From the NCBI RefSeq assembly GCF_000165425.1, contig NW_001798979.1, forward strand, positions 62,001 to 126,000: a stretch of DNA of 64,000 nucleotides, written 5' to 3'. Source of the DNA: Paramecium tetraurelia (lineage: Eukaryota > Ciliophora > Oligohymenophorea > Peniculida > Parameciidae). Made by a program: the position numbers and the translations under genes. This document shows, piece by piece, positions 48,479 to 59,801 of the stretch. Numbering within the stretch: the first letter of the stretch is position 1; each line of letters starts with the position of its first letter. Under the pieces are notes generated by a model. That model was given only the letters and a program-made list of their open reading frames with translations, had not been told where the DNA came from and made no database searches.

Positions 48479-50642
48479 ATGAGCTAAGAGAAGTTCAAAA
48501 GATATAAACTAAATGTGTTTCTGTTATAGAAGAACAAAATGAAATCTGAAGAAAGGGTTATTACAAACACATCCACTAATTTTCATGCACTCTCTCCACA
48601 GCAATCTCCCAAGATTACTTCCATTCTGAACCGTACAAAACTATCACTGGAAAGATCGCGATCCTCACATCGAATGGAAAAGATCATGATCTTAAACAAA
48701 AAGAAGGTTTCCAAGAATGAAATATACAATATCAATAAACCTAAAGATTTCTTCAATGACAGTCCTAATTTGATAGAAGAAATGAAATACGACATCAATA
48801 TCTAGTTTTTGAAAGAATGCAAATCCAATAACGCAGGTGCTTGTCTTTAACTATTGGAACCTACAATTGTTCATTAGGTTTGTAAGATAATAAGTATGAT
48901 TTCTTAGTAAATATCTCGCCTTCAATTCCCATTAGAGCAGATTTAAAAGCAAATTTAAATATTTAAGATGCCAATTAAAATACTGCATTACATATTGCAG
49001 TGAAAAACGGGAACGTTTAATTAGTCTAAGCTTTAATTTACAAATAAATTAACCTAGAGATTGAAAATTCAGAAAAGATGACTTCATTAATACTGGCTAG
49101 TTATCAGTATATTATTTTATTATTTTGCAAGTGGAAACGAAGAAATATTCTAAATTCTAATTAATGCAGGAGCCTAAGTTAATCATTAAGACATGTACGG
49201 TAACACATGTCTCCATTATGCTTGTAAATTCAATCGCAAAGAAATAGTGACACTCATCCTTCAACATCCAAATCTCATTTTTAAATCAAACAACGATCAG
49301 AAATATCCTGACTATTATATCCATGATTCTGAAATCATTCAATTATTCACTCAATTTTAATTGGAACACTCTAAACAAAGTAATCTTATTCGAAATTAAT
49401 GTAGAAAGAAAAGCCAAAGAAGTTTAAATACAGAATATACAAATGGAATATTATTGTAAATCAAGTAATTTTTCCAAAAATTAATGTAAATTACAAAATT
49501 CGCCTATTCAAAATTTATCGCTTGAAACTAAACAGGGAATGCTTAAACATATAAGAAGTTACAACTAAATTAAGAAAGGAAAGACCAATACTCCTTCTAC
49601 AATTGATTCGATGAAATAATCCAAAAGAGAAGAAAAAGTTGGTCCCTCTCAATTCAAAGTATTAGGTTTATTAGGCAAAGGAAGTTTCGGATAAGTTTAC
49701 CTCGTGCAAAAGAACAAAAAGCTATACGCCATGAAAGTACTACTTAAGAGTATGATCTTAAGTAATAAATCAAATATATATTTTTAAAGAACAAAACATT
49801 TGTAGATATGCAATAACCGAAAGAAATGTGTTATCTGTAACATCTCACCCATTCATAGTTAAATTGAGGTATGCTTTTCAGACGGAGGATAAGTTGTTTA
49901 TGATTCTGGATTATTGTCCTGGAGGAGATCTGGGAATGCTACTGTGTAAAATAAAGAGATTCCCCGAGGAACTTGTAAAGCTATATACTTGTGAGATTAT
50001 TCTGGCTTTGGAGGATCTTCATAAAAGAGACATAATCTTTCGTGATTTAAAACCTGACAATATCTTGCTTGATGCAGATGGACATGTCTTATTAACAGAC
50101 TTCGGATTGTCTAAGGAGGGAATACCTCAATCAAGTAAAGGAGCACAATCGTTTTGTGGTTCTGTGGCTTATTTAGCTCCGGAAATGCTAAAGAGGTAGG
50201 GTCATGGAAAGGCGGTAGATTGGTATTTACTAGGAGTGGTGATGTATGAACTGTTGGTAGGGTTGCCTCCTTATTATGATAATGATCGAGATACGTTATT
50301 CTACAATATCGAGAATGCAAGTCTGAAAATCCCTTAACACATTTCAATTGAGTGTCGAACTCTATTAAAATCAGTAAGACTTATTGTGAATTTTAGTTAC
50401 TGGAGAGAAATCCAACCAAACGATTGGGGTCAGGGGAAGGTGATTCTTTAGAAATCAAGGTACATCCCTATTTCGCAGATGTTGATTGGGAACTGGTTCT
50501 GAATAGAGAACTCTCGATGCCTAAGCCTGATTATAGTTTGAAGATCAAGTCAATGGGGGAACAGAATGTTTTCGATTTGCAGAGCTTTGTAGAATTTGAG
50601 TAATCTCATGTGAATGGATGGTCATATGTTCAAAGAGAATGA
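48479..50642 (+). CDS. AGC-family Ser/Thr kinase with N-terminal ankyrin repeats
   Basis: 679 residues with five introns (26, 25, 22, 28 and 23 nt). The start may be ATG 48479 or the in-frame ATG at 48539. Residues ~110-265 are ankyrin repeats ([51 protein letters not shown]). The kinase (~365-640) has [13 protein letters not shown], Lys in [25 protein letters not shown] and [12 protein letters not shown]. The C-terminal AGC tail ends in a hydrophobic-motif-like [10 protein letters not shown]. All catalytic residues are present, so it should be active. The Cys-Gly-Ser in the activation loop offers a likely PDK1-type site. Ankyrin-AGC fusions are a protist pattern. Confidence 0.9.
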
Positions 50643-50674
50643 AATGTATGTGATTATATTGATTAACTAATACT

Positions 50675-51042
50675 TCAATATTATGATGGCTGTTTGTCAG
50701 ACTTGGCACCAAAGAATTTCAAACACAATTGCTCAATGTCTTCCAAAGTCACTCTCCCTGTTCCCTTTCCTATTTTTAATAAATTTAGATACTATCCAAA
50801 ATTCTGGAATACGAAGCAATGTCTGTGGGTGTTGGATTGAATCCTTTATTCATGGCTCTGTAACAATCACTTAACATATATCCAACTTCGAAAGAATCAA
50901 TGTTTCCATCGGAGTTGCCATCGTAAAGAGCAAGGATTCTTTGAGCCAATTGTTTGCATTATTCTGGATCCAGAACTCCTCCGAAATTTACAGCATCTGT
51001 GATTTGGTAATGTGAGTATTTGATTTGCTTGTTTGGGTCCAT
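50675..51042 (-). CDS. small EF-hand Ca2+-binding protein
   Basis: 114 residues, one 23-nt intron, ATG 51040-51042 and TGA 50675-50677. EF-hand 1 has a usable loop, DGNSDGNIDSFE (~40-51). A second helix-loop-helix near the C-terminus (DRKGTGRVTLEDIEQL) also fits, with Arg at the second position and a Thr-Gly centre. The two are separated by a longer linker than in calmodulin. It is probably a cytosolic Ca2+ sensor or buffer. It runs convergently to the kinase (32 bp) and in line with PIG-P (62 bp). Confidence 0.85.
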
Positions 51043-51104
51043 GAAAAACTGTTAATTAATTATTGTATGTAAATACTCAAATTCAAATAGTTTTAGTATG
51101 GAAT

Positions 51105-51559
51105 TCAATCCTAATGTTTAGGCAAATACTTTTCTATCATTTCCTTCTGCCAATACAACACATTATTCACAACGTTTATTGGAATGTCATACACTTCAGG
51201 CAACCCTTCATGCAGCTCTGTTTTCTTGAGGTTGTGCAGTCTGGTGTATTTGTCTAGAAGGGATTATTATTGGATGGATACCTTCAATATTTTCGTAGGA
51301 GTTGAAATGATTGCAGAAACAATAATTCAGAGCTGCGTAACCAGTTATCACAGTAAAAATGGTAGCCACGAAGAAACTGGGAATTGCCAGAGCCCAATAT
51401 TTCTAGGGGAAGTAATGAATCCCTAATGACTTTGATAAGTCGATACGAAGGTCTTACATGCAATGCTGATTCTGGCAAGAAAACCCATGCCAAATAAATC
51501 ACAAACACTATATAGGAGGCTATCCATCCAATGAACCCATAGATTTCAATACTTTTCAT
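51105..51559 (-). CDS. PIGP: PIG-P subunit of GPI N-acetylglucosaminyltransferase
   Basis: 132 residues after removal of two 28-nt introns. Two membrane helices are seen: YGFIGWIASYIVFVIYLAWV at the N-terminus and IPSFFVATIFTVITGYAALN after the conserved YFPQKYWALAIPS block. The C-terminal cytosolic part has the family's DIPINVVN motif. PIG-P is a small subunit of the ER complex (PIG-A/C/H/P/Q/Y) that adds GlcNAc to phosphatidylinositol, the first step of GPI-anchor synthesis. Paramecium surface antigens are GPI-anchored, so the gene fits the biology. The length agrees with the family. Confidence 0.92.
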
Positions 51560-51593
51560 ATATATAAATATATAAAAAATATATGTAAAATAA

Positions 51594-52253
51594 TCAGAGT
51601 AATTTAAACAGTATTTATTTATTTTGTATTCTTTTTTTAATCTCGCAAGGCAATAGCCTTTCTATTTTCTCCAATATTTATTCTTTATTTAAATGTTTTA
51701 TTTTTTTTATTCCATTTATTTTTATGTTATTATTTTTTATCCTTACGTAATGGTTCCCTAAAATTTTATGCATTTTTATTATTTTTTTCTCTTCCTCGCA
51801 ATTCAAAAATTAACCATTGAAACGTAATCGTCTGTCTGCTATTTATTTTCTGCATTCGTAAAGAGTCCTATTCATCCACATCTTCTTTTTTGCTCTATAC
51901 CTTTACAAACATTCCTTGCGAATTAAATTTTTATCATTTATTTTTTCTTCACCTTGAGATATCACAACCACACTGTCCAATTTAGATTCTTAAATGGTTG
52001 ATTAAGTTTCGTTTGAAACGAGATAATTATTAAGAATATTCATTTTCTGTAAAAGTTATTACTACTATAGTAACACCAAATTTAGCACAGACTATTTCCC
52101 TAAGAATTTTATTAACTCATTTTTCAGCTCACAACTGATCTATCCTAAATCATCAACGAATTGAGGATAGTTGTATAGATATTGCATTTGTTTTTCTAAT
52201 TAATGTATTAGAAAAAAATAGGATTATTCGATCATTTTGAATCCCAAAAACAT
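51594..52253 (-). CDS. CCT-motif protein, 219 residues
   Basis: An intronless frame from ATG 52251-52253 (MFLGFKMIEQ; a second ATG follows at residue 7) to TGA 51594-51596. Residues ~110-145 read RYRAKKKMWMNRTLYECRKQ followed by IADRRLRFNGQF. This matches the CCT motif of CONSTANS/TOC1-type regulators (R-Y-R-x-K-K ... R-K-x-x-A-x-x-R-x-R-x-x-G-x-F), including the basic nuclear-signal part. The C-terminal ~70 residues are very Lys/Ile-rich. In plants such proteins regulate transcription. Role in ciliates unknown. I am fairly sure of the motif but not of any wider family. Confidence 0.75.
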
Positions 52254-52373
52254 TGTTCTCAGAACAAAATGCAATGGACCCCCTTTACTTTTAATTAAAT
52301 TATTTTTACACTATCCTTATTCTCAATTATATTAGCCAGAATCATGAGACCTTCTTTAAATATAAAAATATAT

Positions 52374-53533
52374 TCATTATTCAATTTCTCTCTTATGACC
52401 ACACCCTCCACAGTATTTATGTCCCATCTGCATCTTGTTCCCACATTGGGTACAAAATTTCGATTGACTTTTCAATTAGATGTCAGTCTCCTTGAGAATC
52501 TTTTTCAGTTGAGGCTATTGAGTGATGATAGCCGGTAAAACAGAGTCCATTTTTTTTAATTTCGGCAAATTAGCCATATTTTTTAATTTTAATTCTTGGT
52601 TTGACATAATAATTTTACTAATTTATTCTTTATTCGTCAATTTCTCACAAATGGGAACATGACGAAGCGCAGCCTTTGGATTAAATTTACGAAGACAATA
52701 AGGACACTCAGTATCCGACAAAGCAGTTGCCCTTGTTTAACAGTCCATGAATCCTAATATATTCACCCTATCTATTACCAAACCCTGTATAGATAGCTTT
52801 CTTCAATTCTGGGAGTTGTCTCTTCTAAACCTCAGCAGTTTTCATCAAACTCTAAACACGAAAAGATTGCTTCGTTTGATCAACATTATCATTCTAATTC
52901 GAAGTAGATGCAGTGCTTAACTAAGTAGTTCTTTTCATTTCTTATTACTAATTCTTTTTGAGAGGCTTGGGTTTAGCCTTGATTTCCTTGCACTTCGGAA
53001 TATGTCTCTCAGCAACATCTACAAAATATTTCTATTAGCCAATACATCTATCGAAACTACGTTTGCAGTATTCACACTACACATAGAGTGAATTTTCAGC
53101 TAAATCTAGAGTCTTTACTGCTATTTCCTCTTCACCCTCATTTTGAACCTTAATAATTCATCTATTTTGCTACCTCTTTTTCTTTTTTATTGCAATGAAT
53201 CATCTCTTAGAATTACCTATGTTGCTCTCTCCAATTATTAACTGTTTTATTTTTCACTTGTTTCTCCTTGGCATCCAATTTCTATTAATGTTCAGCTTTC
53301 TGTTATTATTTACGTTTTATAAGCTTTTCTCTTTGCATTTATTTTTATTAAGCCTTCTCACACACTTGTCTATGCTTCCCAATCCTTTCTGTATGAAATT
53401 TTCGTGAGCAGATCTCACATTATTCTAATAGACCTTCTGCCTTCCCCTATTGTTCCAGATCTCCACTCATAAATTCATTATTTTCGTCTAAACACTCTGA
53501 ATGCTCAAATTATTCCTCATCATATTCATCCAT
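52374..53533 (-). CDS. C2HC-type zinc-finger protein with C-terminal zinc ribbon
   Basis: 368 residues with 28- and 25-nt introns. Three ZC2HC-like fingers: CEICSRKFHTERIGKHRQVC (~43-62), CEYCKRSFDRC...HIPKC (~160-190) and CPYCLRKFNPKAALRHVPIC (~270-290). A four-Cys ribbon, FCTQCGNKMQMGHKYCGGCG, lies near the C-terminus. The part from 52374 to 52607 looks like a separate 77-residue gene if read from its internal Met, but it is in frame with the upstream finger without a stop. Proteins with repeated C2HC fingers are often ciliary or axonemal. That role is inferred from the family. Confidence 0.85.
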
Positions 53534-53815
53534 TAATTATTATATAATACTTATAATATCTAAAGAACTAATAAAAATAAATAATTCATATATTAACTAC
53601 GCCTTGCTTTATTCTTATTTAAATCATTTTTCTTTTACCACAAAAAGCATTAAATAACAATTAATCTGATTATTATTAATTAATCTCATTTTTAACTTTT
53701 ATATCCTTCCAGATTTTTGATTTCTATCATTTGTAAGAATAAATTAACAAATTATCCTCGTATAATTTGTTAGTTTATAGATTATAATATATTTACTCCT
53801 TACCTTCAAAATATA

Positions 53816-55310
53816 ATGTTAATTAAGAAATCAAATTTTTCCAGCTATCACAAACTCCAATCAAAATATAGGTAAATTCCATTTCACTCTCAAGATAGTC
53901 ATGGTCTGAATTATTGAGAGTATAAAGCAAATCTATCCAACACTATTAAATGCTAATGCAACTTTATAATTAGGCAGAGTAGTCGAATTTTCCATTAAGG
54001 AGTTCTTAGAGAAATAATAAAAAGTTGAAATCACGAAGCAGCCCTTCTTAAAAAGAAAATTTTATTTCGAAAATTGCTCCAATCAAAATAGAGACTCAGA
54101 AGTCAAAAAATAAATCACCTCGTTTTCGAAATAAAGATTATCACAAGTCCTCAAATTACAAATAGAACAACCTTATCTAAATCATGGTAAGTTTCTCCTA
54201 TCAGACAAAACTTGGCGATACTATAAAAAGGTGTCATTAATGAATCCTAACCGAATATATAGACCAACCATCTAGAAGGATAAAAGGAAGAAACCCTATC
54301 GTTTTCAAATAAATCTCCAAAAAGAATAGACAATTTGGCTGTCATTAAATCTAAAGATATCGCCAAAGAGCAGGAAATATTACTAAAAGAAGATCTTAAG
54401 GCTCCAAAGAGGTCTAAAAAGGAATTAAAAGGTTGCTTACTTAGAGCCTTGATAAAACTTAAAGAATTGAACATTAATGCTAAAATCCTCAAAAGTAAAT
54501 ATTCTCCAAAAAACCATATCAAAAACCAAATTCTTAGGAGTTTATTCATTCTGTAAAATTGAATCATTTAGAGAAAGTGAGACAATACTTGGAAAAGAAT
54601 AAATACATAGTTTTTGATTTTTATAACCTTGATATAACAGCTCTGCATTGGTCCAGCAAAAAGGGATTTGATGAAATGACTGAATTTCTAATAAAAAATC
54701 ATGCAGATGTTGATGCAATTGATATTTTGAATAGAACTCCACTTTACTTAGCAATTCAAGAAAATAATATTCCAATTATGGAAGTAGAACTTTATCAATT
54801 AATTTTAACTATTATTAAGGCATAAGGCTTATCCTTGGTCGACTTCGATGACAGATTTGAATGAAGCAGTTGGAAAGAATAAAAGAATACGAAAAATAAT
54901 GACTTAGATAAGAAGAGTATTTTATATCAATAATCTTTGTGGTTGATATAATAAATATGTGGGGTGAGAAAAGTTGAAAAGAAGAGTTTTTTTGAACAAT
55001 TATTAATGTGTATTAACAGATTGGTTTAATTTGATTTGATATCTCTTTAATTTTTTATTAATTCGTAGCAAAGTAGAAGTATTTTAGATCTGATTGAATT
55101 TTGTACTATTAATTCATAACAATTAAAATATTAAATGAGTTATCTTAAAAGAAAAGTATAAATGGGATTTGCTTGAATTGATTGAGTTTATTAATATATT
55201 AAAATACAAATAGGAATTAGGAATGTAATAGTATGTAAATCCTTTTTAGTATTAAATTTAAAATTCAATTCATATTATTAAGTAAGATGCAATATAATTT
55301 TTACATTAAA
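53816..55310 (+). CDS. ankyrin-repeat protein, exon structure partly unresolved
   Basis: Gene-like blocks on the plus strand from ATG 53816 (MLIKKSNFSSYHKLQ). A basic Ser/Lys/Asn-rich region follows (SPKRIDNLAVIKSKDIAKEQ; GCLLRALIKLKELNIN). Ankyrin repeats come next at 54555-54780 (LDITALHWSSKKGFDEMTEF, RTPLYLAIQENNIPIM), then AYPWSTSMTDLNEAV and a helical C-terminal region to about 55280 (SILDLIEFCTINSQQLKY; LLELIEFINILKYK). Several frame changes between blocks must be introns, but not all obey the short GT...AG pattern, so the model and end are approximate. A protein-binding role is inferred. Some exons may be decaying. Confidence 0.5.
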
Positions 55311-55337
55311 TTAATTATCACAATTAAAATTTATACG

Positions 55338-56146
55338 ATGATTTCTAGAATTCCCTTAAGACTTGTCAGATCATTAAAGCCTCTTAATATGACCACAGTT
55401 TGTGCTCCATTTTGTACATCAATAGAAAAGGTTAATAAAGGTATATATTTTATATTAATGGAATTTAGCTGGTTAAAAATTGGTGAAAATAGTTGAAAAA
55501 GAACTCAAATACGAAAAAACTAATTATGCTCCTGATGAAACAGCCTTAGAATTTGTTTAAAAAGCTGGATTCTAATTGATCGATTCTGAAAGTGATCACT
55601 AAGTAACTTTGGAAAAAAAGGTTGGTGACATCAAAGTCATTGTCCAATTCCAATCGAGACAACCAAACTCTGAGGAGTAAGAAGAAGAAGAGGCTGAAGA
55701 ACATAAAAACCAGAAAGAAACAGAAGAAGAAGAAGAAAACTAATCAGCTGACTATGCTGACTTCACTGTTTATCTTTAGAAAAACAATGGATAAATTCTA
55801 TGCTATGAATGCACAACCTCTTAAGGCGAAGTAATCTATTCTATTAAATTTATTAGATAAATGTCAACATGGTAAGTCTCGTCAAAGACCTAGAAGCACA
55901 CAAGAAAATCCCTAGATTCGAAAGAGGATTATAAGACTATCAAGGACCAGAATTTATGACCTTAGATGAGGTATAGAATAAATTCATATATTCTATTAGA
56001 AATTATAAATGACATTGGTCGAATACTTGAGAGGGTATGGAATCAATGACGAACTAGGAGCATTCGTAGAACACTATTCTTTGGACAAAGAAGAGAGACT
56101 ATACATTTAATGGTTAGATCAACTAACAACATTTTTGAAGAATTGA
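55338..56146 (+). CDS. MAM33: MAM33/p32 (C1QBP-type) mitochondrial matrix protein
   Basis: 241 residues with introns of 28, 26 and 29 nt. The N-terminus MISRIPLRLVRSLK is a typical mitochondrial presequence. The MAM33 fold follows: beta strands (TLEKKVGDIKVIVQFQSR), a very acidic Glu-rich loop (~100-125), further strands, and the diagnostic C-terminal helices VEYLRGYGINDELGAF and RLYIQWLDQLTTFLKN. p32 proteins form doughnut trimers in the matrix and act in ribosome biogenesis and oxidative phosphorylation. An upstream ATG at 55287 is out of frame and ignored. Confidence 0.9.
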
Positions 56147-57276
56147 GGAAATGAAATCATCATTTATTGTTATATTAATAGTCAATATTTTTGGAATTAT
56201 GTAGATGTCAGTCTATAATATCATTCATTTGAAATCTGTAAGAAAGATATTATATTAATTCTGTCACTTAATTCGAATATTTTTTGATATTAAAAACTCA
56301 ATCTTTTTTTATATTTGTTATTCAGTTTAAAAGTAATGATGAGTTGATTAATATACATTGTAAATATGCTATTTCTTCTTGAAATTATTAGTTTCACTAT
56401 ACAATTTCATTAGGATGATTATGTTTGCTTAATAATGTCTTATAAAGAAGTGCAACTCTATTAAATAATATTAAATTTTTTTGAACATATAATCTTCAAT
56501 TTTTGCTTTTGTAAATACGAGTCAACACCTAAATAATAATTCTATGATGGAAAGATAGGAGAATAAAGATAATTTTCTTATTAAGTCATTTGTAATCGAG
56601 ACATTTAATAAACTTGAGTTAATGCTATAATTATTGTTCAATAAGACAAACTTATTTTATTTAATTAGATTTCGAGAACCTTTAATATATGATTAAATAA
56701 ATTACAAATTACAAGCCTAATAATAATTTTGACATTGCTTAAATTTAATTCCAAATTTGATTACAACTGATTATCCAATTGAACCATTGACATGTAACAA
56801 CTCTGTTTTTATATTTTGTAAATATCATAGTAAGACTAGTAAATATAAGCCATTAGGTTACAATATCTAAGTTATTCCACAATATAATTAATTGTCAAAC
56901 AATAGTGAAATTAAGTATCCAGTTCTAATGATGGTTATTTAAGGTTACTCTCGCAAATTTTAATGATGTTTTAAGACCACAAGGAAGAGAAGAGGTATTA
57001 CATCAAAGTGTCAATGTAAAAAGAGACATAAAAGGATTTTAATAGTTTTTATAATCAAATTAATTAATGAATATCCACATGTGTTAAAATATAAGAGTAT
57101 GTGGTTCATATTTTAATTTAAATAAACATAGAAATTTCTACCCACAACATTTATTCGCTTATTTTAATATGATGTTAGAAATAAGTGTAAAATAAGTAAA
57201 ATAATTTGAGAAATCCCTTTTTGTAACAAATTCAATTTAAACATAAATAATAATTGGCTGTATTATAAATATAATA
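56147..57276 (+). other. 1.1-kb gene desert with coding-like fragments
   Basis: No complete gene. On the plus strand some stretches have gene-like composition between frame changes: near 56500-56620 (NFCFCKYESTPKQQFYDGK), near 56770-56930 (FIFCKYHSKTSKYKPLGYN) and near 56950-57010 (LRPQGREEVLHQSVNV). Two share an F-C-K-Y-x-S pattern, which hints at a repeated domain. I found no start or splice series joining them. A relic gene or a poorly spliced real one are both possible. The rest is AT-rich. Confidence 0.4.
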
Positions 57277-58831
57277 TCATTATTCAAGAATAAAATCTTG
57301 AGGAGCTTTGAGAGGTTTATCTAGCAAGCTATCCTATCCGAAATCTAAACTAGGTTTAACAGTAAAGGATGGTAGATAAGATTTCCCATTGATATTAACT
57401 CGATCTTCATTCAGATGATATGAATGCATAAAGTACATTTCTTTTTTGATTTTACGATTAGGAAATAGATATGGAGCCTAAACAACGTCATTATAAATAG
57501 GTATTTGAAACTCATCATTGAGATTGATATTTCTCGTAGACTCGTTCCTCAAAGTGATTTAATTGAACTATTATGCTTGCAGTAATTCCAAGGCCTAATC
57601 TGCCGTCAACCTCTTTTTGGGATTATATTCTAATAAGCCATACAAAATTTGATTCAGAATATTACTATATTAAGAAATGGTATGCTTAACATACATGCAT
57701 TTCTAGTTTTTATTAATTAATTCTTTAGTTTTATCAGCAGCAAATAGAGGCTATTTCGTCATACTAGATTATTTTAATATTTTACATCCTATAGAGCATG
57801 ACTCCAATACCAAACATATCGATTTAAGGAGAATACGAAAATCTTTCATTTTTATATTTATTTTCTTCGTAATTTAATATCTCTGGAGCAATATACCCAG
57901 GTGTACCACAAACTGCAAATGGATAATCTGGAGTATTAAATATGGCTAGACCGAAGTCTATGATTTTAATATTTTCAATCGAATTCATTTTGGAAAGCAT
58001 GACATTTTCTAATTTCATATCTCTATGTATTATATTTTGTTGATGGCATTTTCGGATGCCCAGAAGCAGTTGCTAACATAACTTGGTATAAAATACATGT
58101 AGAATTGTCCTTACATTTTACTCAGGTATTTGATAGGATTGATTTTTGATAAACTTGTGCAGGTTCTCGCCATCCAAGTAATCAAACACTAAGTAGTAAC
58201 TATTTTCTCCTTCAAAAATCTCATTCAACTTAATTAGGTTTGGATGAGATTTTAATGTTCTTAATATTTGTATTTCATTAACCAACCTATCGAATCTGTC
58301 TGAAGTTCTTTTCTTCTTTATGTAATCCTTACTTATGCATTTAGCAGCAAAAGACTTATTGGCATTGTAATCCTTAACTAAGATCACCTTACAAGATGCC
58401 CCTGAACCTATTATGTCATGGGAGGAGTAGAAGCCAGAAATTCCTTGCATAAAGACCTTCGTTTAGATATATGTTTTCATTTGATTCATCTGAGCAGATT
58501 GACCAGTAAACCACTTTGTTTTATTAAAATACTTTATGCCGAACTCTTTAATTTTATGATCATCGCTATGTTTCCAACTTACTTGACTTTTTAGACTCAG
58601 ATCAATCTCATACTTAGGAGGGTGTTCTAACTATGAGAATATCAATTTTATATACTATACATTCTCTCTGATAATGATCTTATTTTCGAATATCTGCAGT
58701 TAATAGTGTTTATCAATGAGCAAGTGTTTACGAATTACTTCGCATTAGAAGATCAATTAATTGCTTTTATTTTGAATCTCCATTTATAATTTATATTTTA
58801 ATGAGATAAACAACTTAAACTAAAATTCCAT
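57277..58831 (-). CDS. Ser/Thr protein kinase with N-terminal PH-like region
   Basis: 499 residues. ATG 58829-58831 is used; a second in-frame ATG lies 16 codons in. The first ~120 residues are a PH-like module (CEVIRKHLLIDKHYQLQIF ... FGIKYFNKTKWF) as in other ciliate kinases. The kinase domain (~130-400) has IIGSGASCKVILV, Lys in FAAKCI, IIHRDMKLENVML, IIDFGLAIF and CGTPGYIAPEIL, all intact. The C-terminal tail is Asn/Pro-rich. Introns: 33 nt before the HRD block (a multiple of three with no TGA, so it might also be retained) and 22 nt in the C-lobe. It is similar in layout to the kinase at 13365-14856. Confidence 0.88.
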
Positions 58832-59801
58832 ACTCAACTTCTCTGAAAATCTTGAGTAACTTCTCAAATAGATGCAAAAACCAAAACGTTAACAAGAATA
58901 ACAACATCCTTCAAGATATAGAATATTTGTATACTCTGCCCATCTAACGATAACAATGAACATAGTTAAAATCTAGTGTTTAAGTTATTCGAAATGGTCT
59001 ATAGATTTTATGAAAGTGCCGAGATGCAATATTTATAATGTTAAATAATACTCTTTCATCTGAACAATTGGTGATGATAACATCTTTAAATAAAGGAATT
59101 TATAAAATTAAATTATAATATTTTTGCTTGCCTAATCAATGTTTTGAATCTCCTTATTTTTTACTATCTTTACAATAAGTATTTGAAATAGATAAAAATT
59201 AATTTCTAAGTAGAATTATATAACAATTAATTCTAAATACTCATATTGTAAAAGAGCGATATCTCTTTGTCAAAACTACTAAACATAATAGTGAATTGAT
59301 AGTATTATAGATATTATTATTTCTAAATATTCTTATATTATTGCTTATAATAATACATGATTATTGAATAATAATAACTAATCTATTAGTAAGGATATAT
59401 ATAACATTCTGATTTCTTATTGCATTGGGATTAAATTATCATATTGCTATTAATTTATCTAAATGTAATTAATATTATTTTGAGATTTTCATTGTAATTC
59501 AGTTTCAATAAAGAAGTAATTATTAAATGACCTATAAAAATATATATATGTTATGTATTTGATTTGTTATTATAAAATAGATTAATTGATTTAGTATAAT
59601 CGTTAGAAACCATTTCAATTTCTTCATAATTCTAACCTGAAATGTCATAAAAAAATTTTGTTTTTTTTTAAATTTAATCTGAACACCCAAGTAATGCTAA
59701 ATTTCTAAAAAGAGATTCTGAGATTCGAATCAAAAAAAGATTTAAAATTAAAAAATAAATCTAAATCTTTGGATTATTTATATAATTCATTATTAAATTT
59801 A
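58832..59801. other. AT-rich intergenic stretch with a possible short + strand gene
   Basis: Mostly very AT-rich. From ATG 58872 the plus strand reads MQKPKRQQEQQHPSRYRIF and, after a possible 20-nt intron, LFEMVYRFYESAEMQYL near 58995-59040. The continuation is unclear. From about 59150 to 59800 I see nothing. Confidence 0.35.

Noticed and set aside
52374..52607. A separate 77-residue zinc-ribbon gene
   Set aside because: It is in frame with the preceding C2HC fingers (…CEKLTNKEQISKIIMSN…) with no stop between, so it is the C-terminus of that protein.
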